From assembly GCA_036245525.1 (NCBI GenBank), contig BTPG01000004.1, positions 18,527,103-18,591,102 of the forward strand: a stretch of 64,000 bases of DNA, written 5' to 3'. This stretch comes from Semisulcospira habei (lineage: Eukaryota > Mollusca > Gastropoda > Semisulcospiridae). The notes beneath the pieces were generated by a model. It was given only the letters and a program-made list of their open reading frames with translations, made no database searches and had not been told where the DNA came from. Numbering within the stretch: the stretch's first letter is position 1; every line of letters starts with the position of its first letter. The translations under genes were made by a program, and so were the position numbers. Below, one piece after another: positions 22,540-32,372 of the stretch.

Positions 22540-22622
22540 CATGATAGTTCATGAAAGGCGCCAAGCCATTCTGTCACCACCCTTGAACTATCATGGTGAT
22601 GAACTATCATGGGCTACTATCA
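22540..22622. repeat. Family-A palindrome with duplicated arm
   Basis: CCATGATAGTTCATG...GCGCCAAGCCATTCTGTCAC, then ACCCTTGAACTATCATGG followed by a second partial copy of the right arm. Confidence 0.6.
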
Positions 22623-22734
22623 TGGTCAACCTGTCTACAGAACTGTGTTGTAGACCTCAGAGGACACCCCCCCCCCCCCCTCCAACCCCCTAAATAAAAA
22701 AAATTAAAAAATCGGATAATTTAATCCTCATGAC

Positions 22735-22939
22735 TTAACCCATTACATCCTGAGGCTGATTTTGTAAAATTTGCTAATTGTCTTGTGAGGGTTACATTAC
22801 AGATTAGGAGTTAGATCAACTGTTTTTATGTTCAAGGGTGGTGCCAGAATAGCTTGGCGCCAAGCTATTCCGGCACCACCCTAAAACTATCAGTAAAATT
22901 TATTTCAAGCAATGGGTTTATCAGGATGAAAAAGGTTAA
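22735..22939. repeat. Diverged family-H element
   Basis: TTAACCCATTACATCCTGAG to GATGAAAAAGGTTAA; the central family-A palindrome lies at 22835-22890. Confidence 0.7.
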
Positions 22940-23136
22940 TGAGATAATATGCAAAACCCCCACCCCTCTCCCTCAAAGAAAGAAAAAAAGTACAAACCAA
23001 GGCGTTAGGGTTAAAATGGAGTGGGGGGAGCAGCTGAATTCAGTGTATATAGTTGATAGTTGTTTTCATCTGCACTATACAGAGTTGGTCAGTCTTGAAT
23101 TTAATTGAAAGATGTGTAAACAGCTGAGTGCTACCT

Positions 23137-23496
23137 GCCCCCGCCCGGGTGTGCCCTGGGGGACTTAACTACTTTTTAGTTCCCAGGGTCACCCTGATCA
23201 GCCCCACAGGGTGGGTTTTCCCCTCTATTCTGGGGCATGTGTTTCTGTCTACCCTTGGTCCATTCAATGGTATTTTCCTTTTTTAAAGTCTCCCTACTGT
23301 CTGCGCTGTCTGTAGCTCTTGACTGATATTGAATGTATGTGTGTTGCTAAATGGTCTTAGGTTTATTTAGCGTATTAGACCGGCTGGCGACATACATTTA
23401 ATATTCTGTTATGTTTTTTTTTTCACAAGCAGTGCAGGCACATCGTGAGAATATCTTGTTGCTGTCGGGACATTAAGCAATGTACAACCAACCAAA
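23137..23496 (+). mobile_element. Short retroposon copy 2, older
   Basis: Same family as 7256-7641, in the opposite orientation and about 360 bp, ending TGTCGGGACATTAAGCAATG and a CAAC-type tail. The flanking duplication TGAGTGCTACCT / TGAGTGTTACCT (23125-23136 and 23497-23508) has one mismatch, and the body is more diverged than the other copies. Confidence 0.8.
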
Positions 23497-23541
23497 TGAG
23501 TGTTACCTCTTATGTAAATTATGACTGAATGGTTGTTTCAG

Positions 23542-23654
23542 TGGGTGCTTCCAGAGGTGATAGCCCATGACTTGCTGTCAGTCATGCTGCTGGTCACAGG
23601 TCATTGGCTTCTCTTCCTCATCTATACTCCACTGGGTGGATGGCTGACGTACAA
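23542..23654 (+). CDS. CNIH4: CNIH4 exon 3
   Basis: 113 nt between acceptor GTTTCAG and donor TACAA|GTGCGG. It encodes WVLPEVIAHDLLSVMLLVTG and HWLLFLIYTPLGGWLTY, the second and third hydrophobic segments of cornichon. It ends with two bases, completed by the first base of exon 4. Confidence 0.92.
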
Positions 23655-23748
23655 GTGCGGACATTTCTTATAGTCTTTATCTGTAAATGATGATTATAAT
23701 GTTTTTTTTGGCAACAAATTATGTTTGTTTTCTCAAAATACATTCCCA

Positions 23749-23920
23749 ATGACATTACTATGGAAGTGTCTACTAGCTTACCCAATTTCAGCCTAAGAAC
23801 CTGTTGTGTTCCTACACAACCAGGAAGGCAACTCAGGGGCCATAACCAGGGCCGTGAGTAGCTTCCTGTGCCTGCCCATCTGGTCACGTGTCACGCCAGT
23901 CGTTTTACTTAGCTTACAGT
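23749..23920. repeat. Left inverted terminal repeat of DIRS copy 1
   Basis: Matches the complement of 27948-28132 over about 170 bp with a roughly 10-bp deletion near CACGTGTCACGCCAGTCG. Confidence 0.8.
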
Positions 23921-23965
23921 GAACAGATGTGTGCTAGCCTACAGGACCTTGACCTTGTCTGTGTA

Positions 23966-24672
23966 CAGTGGAGTCCGCTTAACACGAATTTCTGGGGACA
24001 CGGAAAATCACTTCGTGTTAAACGTATTTCGTGTTAACCAGTATGGCCTCAAAATTGATCACGGCCCTCAAGGAGAAAATGTGTAAGAGATGTGTGCGTG
24101 AAAGAGTACGAGATTAAAAGTGCACATTATCGTACTTTATATGCATACCTTCAGCTCGCTAGGAAAACACAAGCAAACTTGTTCAGCTCGCGTATTTAAT
24201 GTAAAATCCATCAGGTAAAATTCATAGTAAGTTACAATCCATGAGGTAAAACCAGCACAGGCTGAAGTACAATCCTGCATCGGTAAAAGGGTTGTGTTGG
24301 TACACAAATGATGTAAACAACATGAATACAGTTCAGAAACGCTAGCCAATGAGAAGACGGATTACAACAGCCGAAGGCTATTCAGCCTATCACAGACTAG
24401 AGTTCGCTCTGATCTGTCGTGTACTACAGCGCGAGAGCGACACGTGAATTGGTTTTGAATCTGTGTTCATGTTAAACAGGTGAATAATGGTGAAATTGCC
24501 CTGGTTGGGAACCGAAACCAGCTTCGTGTAAAGTGAAATTTCGTGTTAAGCATTTCGTGTTATCAGTGAAATTTTAATACAGAATAAGAAGGCCGTCAGC
24601 CGGGAATGCAAAAACGGTTCGTGTTAACCGGAAATTCGTGTAAAGCGAGTTCGTGTTAACTGGACTCCACTG
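23966..24672. mobile_element. 707-bp TA-flanked inverted-repeat MITE (pogo/mariner-like)
   Basis: Terminal inverted repeats CAGTGGAGTCCGCTTAACAC and GTGTTAACTGGACTCCACTG, flanked by TA on both sides (23964-23965 and 24673-24674). Subterminal motifs TTCGTGTTAA recur inside both ends. No transposase coding is present. TA target and CAGTGGA-type ends fit Tc1/mariner-pogo non-autonomous elements. It lies inside DIRS copy 1 and so inserted later. Confidence 0.8.
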
Positions 24673-24688
24673 TATGGTGTGACCGGTT

Positions 24689-25400
24689 CTTAAAGGGCCG
24701 GTCGTCTTGGATTATGTGTTCCTTTGGATTATGTTCTGGGGGTTTCCTGGTGTTGGATTGCTTGTGGTTGGATTACCTGTGGTTGGATTACGGGTGGTTC
24801 CTTCCTTCTGGGACTTCGTGAGTGCAGTTGCAGCTTCGTCGTGCTCCCTTGCTAGCCCCCTCCTCTTCGGCCCCGCCTGGCAGTCGGTGACAGAAGCAAG
24901 CAAGAACGTCTGGCCCGGCAGCACTCTCCTCCCTGCTTGCAGGCAGCCCACTAGGCCGTGGGTCATGCCCTGCGGTCCAGCAGACCCTCCTCCCTTCCCC
25001 CTGCCTCTCGCCTCCGGGCTCCCACCCGTGCCCCTGCCATCGGCCGATCACCGTTCTTCTCTGCCACCGCTGCGATGCTATACCTGGTAGACCGAGCTGC
25101 CGATCGATCAGCCCTAGCCGACGCCCTTCGCAGTGAGGTCACCGCTACTGCAGATGCCCGCCACGCAGGTAGTCTCACGTCCCGATTCCCCAGCCTTCTA
25201 CAGCCGCCTCTGCGTGGTTCCCGAGCCGGGCGGTAAGTGGCGACCTGTCATCTAGCTCTCGGCACTGACAGATGCTTTGCAGCCCCGGATTTTCGCATGG
25301 AGACAGCAGGGCCCTCAAGGCCGGCGTGCAGGCCAGGGATTTCGCCGTCGGTCGGGACCTTCCAACGCGTATCTTCACGTCACGGTGCCTGCGCTTCGCC
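24689..25400 (+). pseudogene. DIRS copy 1: gag-like and upstream remnant
   Basis: GC-rich degraded coding with several overlapping short frames on both strands. The region begins with imperfect GGTTGGATTAC repeats (24735-24795). No domain is assignable. It is called from its position upstream of the RT remnant. Confidence 0.5.
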
Positions 25401-25790
25401 TTCATCGGCATGGTTTACCAGTTTCGGCCCTCCCTGCCGGCTGACTGACAGACAAAAGTGGCGCTCCCTTGCCGTCGCCTCAAGCACCAGACGGCGCAGA
25501 GAGGACTGAACTGAACCTGCCGGCCTCAACCTCAGCCCTTGGGTCTTCACCCGCATCTTGGACGCCGTCCTTGCCAAGGCCAGACGGTCGTCCTCCAGTC
25601 TGACCGCGTACTTTTAGGCGACCTTCTGACGAACCACTCGGATGCCACGCTAGTGACAGACAGGGAGTCTCTACTCCTGTGGTGGACGCGGCTCGGCTTC
25701 CGGGTCAACACCGGCTACGCGGACCTCACTCCTTCCCGCCGGTTTGGACACCTCGGCTTGGTATTTCCGACAGACGCTGGCCGTCCGGGC
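25400..25790 (+). pseudogene. DIRS copy 1: reverse transcriptase remnant
   Basis: Around 25400-25460 a RT-like FIGMVYQFRPSLP segment is visible, and after a frame break the segment 25610-25780 reads LLTNHSDATLVTDRES, LLWWTRLGFRVNTGYADLTP and RRFGHLGLVF. The order (catalytic region, then a tract beginning LGF..N..K/A.L.P...FLG) is that of DIRS/Gypsy-type RTs. Stops and shifts make it non-functional. Confidence 0.65.
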
Positions 25791-26019
25791 CTGCCAACGA
25801 GAATAAGAAGATGCTGTTCCCTCCAGAGTTGGCTCCAGCTCCTCGGCCTGAGGAATGCAGCAGCGGTTCCCTTCCCCTCGGTCGTCTGACTCCTGACCTC
25901 TCCAGCGGCATCTCCTTCCCACTGGCTTCTGTCCTCAGGCAGGTTCACCGCACCGGTACCGGTTACTCCGTTGCTTCTGGATGTCGGAGGCCCCCGTGGA
26001 TGTCCGCTCGACTGCTCCC

Positions 26020-26570
26020 CACGGTGCGGATCCTGTGGCTTGGATGCCTTACAGCAAGGCCTCTCTTCGAGGCCCACTCAACTATGCCCCGCGCTGCGGA
26101 TACTGAGACTATGGGCGTCCTACGACGCACTGCGGATAAGGATCCCTTACACAAGGATCAGCCCGCTCTCTCCCACGGGGGGTGAAGCACGGCAGTGAGC
26201 CTTCCTCACAGAGGTCTGCTCGTCTGGACACTGCACTGTGGATAGGATGCCTTATGCAAGGATCAGCCCGCTTCATCCCACAGTGGGTGGAGCACGGCAG
26301 CGAGCCTTCCTCACAGAGGTCCGCTCGTCTGGACACTGCACTGCAGATACTGCTCCTATGGACACGCTACGGCGCACCTTCCTCACGGCGGTCCGCTCGA
26401 CTGTACACCGCTCTGCGGATACTGTTGCTTGGATGCCCTACAGCAAACCTTCCTCTTGGACGTCCGCTCGACTGTACTCCGCTCGGTGGAGACTGGTGCT
26501 ATGGACGCCTGACGCAAGCACTTGCCCGCTCACTCCCACTAGGAGGTTAGCCGGCAGCAAGCCGGCCTCT
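26020..26570. repeat. Imperfect tandem and dispersed units inside DIRS copy 1
   Basis: Repeated blocks such as GTCCGCTCGTCTGGACACTG and AAGGATCAGCCCGCT recur five or six times with spacings of roughly 60-110 bp. The coding region has been internally expanded. Confidence 0.6.
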
Positions 26571-27319
26571 TCGAGGCCCACTCGCTTCGATCGCGCTCTG
26601 CAGCTGCGGTTGCTCTGAGCTATTTCGGAGGGACAAGCTGGTGCACTCCTTCGGGAGGCCAGTCGAGGTCTGCCCGCAGCGACCTTCGTCTCTCCGTCCT
26701 AGGACGACTGGCAGACCGGACAGATCGCTCCAAGACAGTAGCCCCGTGCTCCTCCGATCGTTGGACGGGACCACTAGGAAGGGGCGAGTCCTTTGGTTCT
26801 GGTACAGTGACCAGCACCTCCAACCCACCGAACTGGCTACCCCTCAGCTCGCCGAGTTCTGCCTCCGGCTCTTCAGCGACCAGGCTTTGGCTCCCGCCAC
26901 ATCAGGGGCTTCCTCTCCACGAGTGCAGACACTTTCGCCACTTCGGCAGGCCGGCCTCTGGCGAATACAAGCCCTCGCCGACTTTATGGCCCCTTGGCCG
27001 CCAGCGCCGGTTCCCCGCTTGCTGATGCCACTCTGGGACCTACTCGGGATACTTACGAGGTGGAATTCAGACTGTTCGAACCGCTCCCCTGGGACCGGTT
27101 TGCCGTCTTACCCGGGAGACCTGCTTCCTGCCGGCCCGAGTAAGCGAGTTTCCCGCACTCTCAGCTCGCCTCGCCAGCCTGCACTTCTGGGCGGATGGCC
27201 CCGTGTAGCTCCTCACTGATCCTCCCTTCCTCGCCAAGCCTAGGTCTCCGTTGACCGCGCCGCAGGGGATCACCATACGACCGCTGAAAGGAGTGAATCT
27301 TCCCCGGGAGACCAGACGG

Positions 27320-27808
27320 CATGATCCAGTGCGCACCCTGCGTGTTTCTACGCCGATACAAGCCCGTCCGGTGGGGACGGTCCCGCCTCCTTCGGCCTTT
27401 GGCCCCAGGAGAACTGACTTACAGCCCAGAAGATTCCTCCTGGCTACGCTGGGTCATTCGGTCCACCTACCAGGACCTCTCCCCAGAGGGAGACGAGACG
27501 CTAAGGATCCACGCACACGAGGTTAGATCCCTCGCCACTTGCGTCACCCTCGACCGCATCTGTGCCATCAGAGATTTCGTGGCAGCTGGGCGCAGGTGGG
27601 CAGTTCTACCTTCGCTCGCTTCTACCTCCGGGATCTAGCTGGCCAGCGAGACAACCTCGCTTTGGCGGGTGACAGCCCCGCGGCGCAACTCTCCCTCCCG
27701 TTGGTTTACTTAGCTGAAATTGTCCAGAGGTTGCTCTTAGGAGGGCGGGGCTGCTCGGCCCTTACACAGACTGTATTAGGTTGGGCGGAACCCTCCTCCT
27801 TTTCGTAA
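27320..27808 (+). pseudogene. DIRS copy 1: tyrosine recombinase remnant
   Basis: Across two frames the catalytic region is recognisable: an R-rich segment, HAHEVRSLAT (the H-x-x-R box) at about 27510-27540, and further on the nucleophile block FYLRDLAGQ, split by frame shifts near 27575-27635. Comparable blocks occur in copies 2 and 3. DIRS elements use this recombinase instead of a DDE integrase. Confidence 0.7.
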
Positions 27809-27947
27809 TTGTTCCATATAGTAATGTCATCTGGAATGTATTTTGAGAAAACAAATGAATTTTTCTCTAAGAATATATGTATTTTTTCGAAAAATACTTA
27901 CCGATGACATTACTCGGAGGACCCTCCTACCTGCCCCGCTTGCCGCT

Positions 27948-28132
27948 GGTAAGCTAAGCATTTCCGACTGGCATGACACCACATGACACGTGACCGGATG
28001 GGCAGGCACGGGAAGCTACTCACGGCCCTAGTTATGGCCCCTGAGTTGCCTTCCTGGTTGTGTAGGAACACAACAGGTTCTTAGGCTGAAATTGGGTAAG
28101 CTAGTAGACACTTCCATATTAGTAATGTCATC
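27948..28132. repeat. Right inverted terminal repeat of DIRS copy 1
   Basis: Complement of 23749-23920. It is preceded by GCCCCGCTTGCCGCTGG and an inner ATTTTTTCGAAAAATAC block. Confidence 0.8.
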
Positions 28133-28256
28133 GGTAAGTATTTTTCGAAAAAATACATTTTACAGAAAAATTTATTTTTATGTAGATCGAACAGATTCTC
28201 TGAATCTTTGTAACATTTTCATTGAGACATTACGGTGGGAGTTGATCAGCCATGTC

Positions 28257-28321
28257 AGTTCAAGTGTAGTGCCAGATTAGCATGACACCAGGGAAGGCTA
28301 AACTGAAACTACCCTTGACTT
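28257..28321. repeat. Diverged family-A palindrome
   Basis: AGTTCAAGTGTAGTGCCAGA at the left, AAACTACCCTTGACTTG at the right; the inner arms are partly lost. Confidence 0.6.
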
Positions 28322-28394
28322 GTGGTTGATCCATTTCCCACAACTGTTACTTTTTGTTGCTGCTTCCCAGAGTTCCAGAAGTCATTACACATTT

Positions 28395-28619
28395 TTAACC
28401 CTTATCATTTGGAATACACCAGTGTGTGAAATAAGTTTGACTAAAATAGCTTAAGGGTAGTGCCAGAATAGCTTGGCGTCTTTAGGTGCCAAGCTATTCT
28501 GGCACCACCCTTGAACTATACCATTGGTCTATATCATTATCTGTAAGTACTATAACGTAGCTTATGGTAGTGTACAAATTTGAAGCTTTTAGTGTCATGA
28601 TATGGGTTATGTAGGTGAT
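28395..28619 (-). repeat. Composite element, family H (inverted orientation)
   Basis: Begins TTAACCCTTATCATTTGGAA and ends AGTGTCATGATATGGGTTAT. The central family-A palindrome is at 28443-28518. Confidence 0.8.
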
Positions 28620-28747
28620 AAACTGATACAAACATGGGTGACTGTCTTCAGTGCTGAAGACTGATTCATCTTTTTCAAAATCCCAGAAAGTTGAATTTCA
28701 TCTTTTTGTTTTAGATAGAACAGCCCTTGAGCCAGCCTGTTCTGTCT

Positions 28748-28812
28748 GCAAGAGGCATAACATTTCATGAGCCTCTGCATCCGCAGAATCTCATGAGAAT
28801 TTGTCTCTTGCT
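28748..28812. repeat. Palindromic element, family B
   Basis: GCAAGAGGCATAACATTTCA pairs with ATGAGAATTTGTCTCTTGC. Confidence 0.75.
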
Positions 28813-28998
28813 GGCCATGGACTGTTTTCAGTCATTCCAGTTTTTAACAGTCACCCATACATGTACATATATTGAGAACAGTAAAAAATAAAATAATCAT
28901 CCTTGATTGGTTAATCAGATCTGTATCTTACTTTTGTGTCAATATCATTGAACCTTCCATTGTTCCAAGCAATAAAAAGTAATCGTGTAATATTTCAG

Positions 28999-29139
28999 GT
29001 TTGTTACCAAGCCGTCTGGAGATATTGGTCTGTTTGATCCAACAGAAATCCATAATCGACAGCAGCTTAAGAACTACATGAGAGAAAGTCTTATTCGCCT
29101 GGGTGTGCATCTCATTTTCTTCTTCATTTTCTTGTATTG
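28999..29139 (+). CDS. CNIH4: CNIH4 exon 4
   Basis: 141 nt between acceptor ATATTTCAG and donor TATTG|GTGAGT. It encodes [38 protein letters not shown] and the start of the last membrane helix (IFFFIFLYW). [11 protein letters not shown] is nearly identical to cornichon 4. It starts with one base completing AAG and ends with two bases of TGG. Confidence 0.95.
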
Positions 29140-29874
29140 GTGAGTACAGCTTACTGAATTAGGTTTTTATACATGTTTGCCTTATAAAATTGCTTCATCT
29201 TGTTTGTAGAGAAAGAAAAACATTGTACAGTGTGTTATTTGACAGGATGAAAAGATATGGGGAAACAAAAAGATTAGAATATTTATAATTTCTGTTAAAC
29301 AGTGAGTAACCACCCTAGCTATGTGTTTATTTGGCAGGATGAAAAGATATGGGCAGAAAAAAAAAGGAATTTTATAATTAAAACAGTAACTGCACTGAGG
29401 TCCAAATTCCAAAGTTTTGGAGTTACAAGTTCACAGTTCAGGAAACTTATCAAATATGATAGTTTAAGGCATTTTGCGCCAAGCTATTCTAGCACTACAC
29501 TTGAACTATCATTATTGATCCATATCCTGTTGTAGTGCATCGGTGTTTCATAGGTCAAACTGTTTGGGCATAAGGTTTTTGTTGCAGGAATCATTATGAC
29601 AAAAAGCGCTATGACAGCCAAAGAGTTAAACCAAAATCGTTTTCTGTAATAAGGGAGCTGGGTAGCTCTTGTGGAAGAGCGTTCGACTCTCATCCGAAAG
29701 GTTGCGGGTTCAAATCCAGCTGGGGGTTACAATTTGTGTAGACCCTATTCAATTTGTTGTCTTTGAAATCACCTTTGTGATGGAAAAAACATGTGTATGC
29801 CCTAATGTTTTATGTAATGCATCTCTTTCACTCTGGCAATAGGCGTGGGTTTTTTTTTTCTGTTCTGTTTACAG
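29140..29874. other. CNIH4 intron 4
   Basis: Contains an imperfect direct duplication around GGCAGGATGAAAAGATATGG (about 29240 and 29333), a decayed family-A palindrome (29455-29515), half of a family-C element (29575-29628) and a tRNA-like block. Confidence 0.7.
29653..29730 (+). ncRNA. tRNA-like sequence (pseudogene or SINE head)
   Basis: TAGCTCTTGTGGAAGAGC looks like a D-arm with an A box, TTCGACTCTCATCCGAA like an anticodon arm, and GCGGGTTCAAATCCAGC like a T-arm with a B box. The acceptor stem does not pair convincingly and no CCT-type tail is clear, so a tRNA-derived retroposon head is more likely than a working tRNA. Confidence 0.4.
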
Positions 29875-29905
29875 GATGATATACTCTCTTGTAAAGGGAG
29901 ACTAG
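29875..29905 (+). CDS. CNIH4: CNIH4 exon 5 (terminal)
   Basis: Acceptor TCTGTTTACAG, then one base completing TGG and MIYSLVKGD followed by TAG (29903-29905). It finishes the last membrane helix with a very short tail, as in the family. Confidence 0.9.
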
Positions 29906-30427
29906 CCTGCACCTTTTGTGGGCCACGTGTCAGTGATGGGAATGCCTTCAGTGTGCTTCTGACGTCCCAGCTTATGGTGTGTGTTGTGTGGACAAAAACA
30001 AATGTACCGTTAGCTTGGTGCCAATCTGATGAACATTTATTTAGAAAGGTCTCCTCTGCCAATTTGTATCAACACTTTTGTGATAATGCTGCTGCTAAAA
30101 CAACAACGAACAAAGTGATGAAGCAGCCAGTCAAGCAATGTATACAAGTTAGTGGAGTAAGTACTGCATTGTAGAAATAGATGAAGTTAACCCCCATGTG
30201 CATACCACCACCAGTACTGTTTACACAAGGGGTTTAATAATTATGGAGTTCAGTTACTCGTAGGCCAGGTATTTTGGGCATCTGTTGGGAGGGTGCCAAC
30301 TTGAAATCTTTTTACTTTGTAATGCAATTCCCATAATGTTTCAGGCATTATTCAGTTATTGATTTACTTAACTCATTCAAGCCGTGCTGTATATGGATGT
30401 GCAAACACCAGTCCTTCCATCCGTCTA

Positions 30428-30492
30428 CAAGAGGCAAGGATTCTCATGAGCCCCTGTAGTTGCAGGAACTCGTTAGAATCTGTGCCTCTTGC
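30428..30492. repeat. Palindromic element, family B
   Basis: CAAGAGGCAAGGATTCTCAT pairs with CGTTAGAATCTGTGCCTCTTG. Confidence 0.75.
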
Positions 30493-30654
30493 TGGCAACC
30501 TTATCGGCTTGTTTATTTACTCGGCAACTTAACGCATATTGTGTTCCTCTTTAATTAATTAATCACCTTTTAACACACTGAGATCTCGCATCAAATTATC
30601 CAATTTGGAAGTTGTACTTTGAGGACAGTTTACTGCTGAAGAGAGAATCGAGCA

Positions 30655-30728
30655 CAATAGTTCAAGGGTGGTGCCAGAATAGGTAGGCACCTAGCTAATC
30701 TGGCACCAACTTTGAATTACGGTATCAT
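30655..30728. repeat. Family-A palindrome (partly decayed)
   Basis: AATAGTTCAAGGGTGGTGCC and GGCACCAACTTTGAATTAC. Confidence 0.65.
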
Positions 30729-30890
30729 GGTTCATCCTCAGTGTGGTGTGTCTGGGCTTGTGAGGACTGATTTGATACAACTTTCTGATCTTGAATGGAT
30801 CCCACCTGCAAAATGAAAGTCTACTGTCCACAAAGGACAGTTGTGTGAAGATGGGCATGGCAAACTCAAACTAGATCAAAAGTAGCATTC

Positions 30891-30981
30891 TTACCCCTTT
30901 GGGTGTTGGTAGCGTTTTTGTCACGATGATTCCTGCAGGAATCATTGCAACAAAAACCGCTACCGACAGCCAAAGAATTAA
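30891..30981. repeat. Family-C palindrome, right end TTAA
   Basis: CCCCTTTGGGTGTTGGTAGC pairs with GCTACCGACAGCCAAAGAAT, centre ATTCCTGCAGGAAT; TTAA at 30978-30981. Confidence 0.85.
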
Positions 30982-31102
30982 TCATTACTAAACTGAATTT
31001 CATATCGCTGTTTTATCAACTTACATGTGTGATAGGAAAACCTGTATAGTGTGTGGTTGATCCTCTTCAGTATTATTAGTGTTAAGCTTGCATGTTATTA
31101 GT

Positions 31103-31170
31103 GTTAAGCCTTTGTTGTCGGTACCATTTTTTGGCGTGATGATTCCTACAGGAATCATTGCAACAAAACC
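31103..31170. repeat. Shortened family-C palindrome
   Basis: GTTGTCGGTACCATTTTTTG...GATTCCTACAGGAATC...AACAAAACCCGC. Confidence 0.6.
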
Positions 31171-31188
31171 CGCAACAAAAGCTGCTTC

Positions 31189-31342
31189 CAAGAGTCGGAG
31201 GGTTTATTTGTAACAAGAAAGCTGAGGTTTTGTTCAGTCATCTGTCATTTCATTCATGGATTTTTCAAGAGTCAGAGGGTTTATTTGTAACAAGAAAGCT
31301 GAGGTTTTGTTCAGTCATCTGTCATTTCATTCATGGATTCTT
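31189..31342. repeat. 77-bp tandem duplication
   Basis: Two copies (start 31189 and 31266) differing at a few positions, each beginning CAAGAGTCRGAGGGTTTATT. Confidence 0.9.
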
Positions 31343-31374
31343 GACTCATGTAACGCTTGAAGTATTAACCCATA

Positions 31375-31577
31375 TCATACTGTGGCTAAAAGCTTCAAAT
31401 TTGTACACTGCCATATGCAAGCTGCATTATAGTACTTACAGATAAGGATATAGACCAATGGCTTTAGTTCAAGGGTGGTGCCAGAATAGCTTGCGCCAAG
31501 CTATTCTGGCACCACCCTTGAACTATTTTAGTCAAACTTCTTTCACGCACTGGTGTATTCCGAATGATAAAGGTTAA
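31375..31577. repeat. Composite TTAA-bounded element, family H
   Basis: 203 bp from TTAACCCATATCATACTGTG to CGAATGATAAAGGTTAA; central family-A palindrome at 31466-31525 with almost no loop. Confidence 0.85.
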
Positions 31578-31822
31578 CCCATCTGCGCATAATATATGTT
31601 CATCCAGGAATTTTGCCCCATGTTGTATTTGTTGTTGTAATCGGCCACATGATTGTGTAACAGAGAAGGCTTGTTTAGTTCTCCTTTGTTCTATCTGCAT
31701 GTTCATCTATGCTTCTTAATTTATTTTTTTGTCCAAGTGAATGTACATATGAATGACCCACCCTCAACCAATGTACCCCTGTGTCTGTGTAGTACAAGTG
31801 TAGAATTGTTTTCTTCAAGATT

Positions 31823-32012
31823 TTAACCCTTTTAGCCCTGGATCCCTACAGCACGAGATGGCTTGACCATGATAATTCAAGGGTAGGTCACCATGCTAAT
31901 CTGGCACTACCCTTGAATTATCAAGGTCAAGCCATCTCCTGCAACTGGCACATAATCGTTAGGCAACACCTCCCAGATTTGTGAAATGGGACCTTGGGGC
32001 CGAAAGGGTTAA
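31823..32012. repeat. TTAA-bounded element, family G
   Basis: 190 bp from TTAACCCTTTTAGCCC to GCCGAAAGGGTTAA, with a family-A core (about 31870-31935) inside GATGGCTTGACC/GGTCAAGCCATC. Confidence 0.8.
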
Positions 32013-32168
32013 TGCTCTGATGGGAGGTGAATTCATGGGAGTGTTGTTTTTTCAGCGTGCAAATATGAACATGTGTTATTCAGGGTGGGAAAGAAATAAG
32101 CTCTCTTTCTCCTGCTGTTGTGCAACCAATGTACTGTTTACAGTACCAGTAGCTGTATTATATGGGGG

Positions 32169-32372
32169 TTAACTCATTCAAGGAACCCCACGACAATAGC
32201 TAAGGAACTGTCATAAAGCAATGCTGCTGGCAACGCTGTACAGCACTTTCGCAGCCATTGATGCAGGGTGTCTTGAATATATGAAGGGTGTGTGTGTTCA
32301 ACACTTTTGAGACAAGCTGATACGTGGCTTTTATGCTGTGTATCCATATGTAGCACATCTTGAATGAGTTAG
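32169..32372. repeat. Family-E element
   Basis: Starts TTAACTCATTCAAGGAACCC and ends TCTTGAATGAGTTAG. A central ATGCTGCTGGCAACGCTGT is shared with the 40870 and 45445 copies. Confidence 0.65.

Larger units (their letters stand above)
21618..23541. other. CNIH4 intron 2
   Basis: 1.9 kb holding a family-A palindrome (21776-21850), the GTGAGCCAAAA-type repeat (22085-22500), another family-A element (22540-22622), a family-H element (22735-22939) and retroposon copy 2 (23137-23496). Confidence 0.7.
23690..28190 (+). mobile_element. DIRS-like tyrosine-recombinase retrotransposon, copy 1 (decayed)
   Basis: The ends carry inverted, not direct, terminal repeats: 23749-23920 is the reverse complement of 27948-28132 (shared TGTCTACTAGCTTACCCAAT and TTCCTACACAACCAGGAAGG), and inverted TATTTTTCGAAAAAATA blocks lie outside and inside. 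Between them, GC-rich DNA keeps remnants of gag-like, reverse transcriptase and tyrosine recombinase coding in DIRS order. No frame is intact. Boundaries are approximate. Confidence 0.8.
23655..28998. other. CNIH4 intron 3 (5.3 kb, mostly a DIRS-like insertion)
   Basis: Contains the DIRS-like element (23690-28190) with a MITE nested in it, then family A (28257-28321), family H inverted (28395-28619) and family B (28748-28812) palindromic elements. Confidence 0.75.
21129..29905 (+). other. CNIH4: Gene span: CNIH4, five exons
   Basis: Complete coding sequence: exons 21129-21203, 21549-21617, 23542-23654, 28999-29139 and 29875-29905, 429 nt in all (142 codons plus TAG). All junctions have GT..AG and consistent phase (0, 0, 2, 2). 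The product aligns along its whole length with cornichon homolog 4 (human 139 aa). The family makes small multi-pass ER membrane cargo receptors that recruit clients such as GPCRs into COPII vesicles. Intron 3 has grown by insertion of a 4.5-kb DIRS-like element. Confidence 0.93.

Noticed and set aside
24700..27810. Many GC-rich open frames on both strands as host genes
   Set aside because: They overlap each other, lack splice logic and lie between DIRS inverted termini with recognisable RT and recombinase debris.
29653..29730. Functional tRNA gene
   Set aside because: The acceptor stem does not pair and the anticodon stem has a mismatch; kept only as a tRNA-like sequence.
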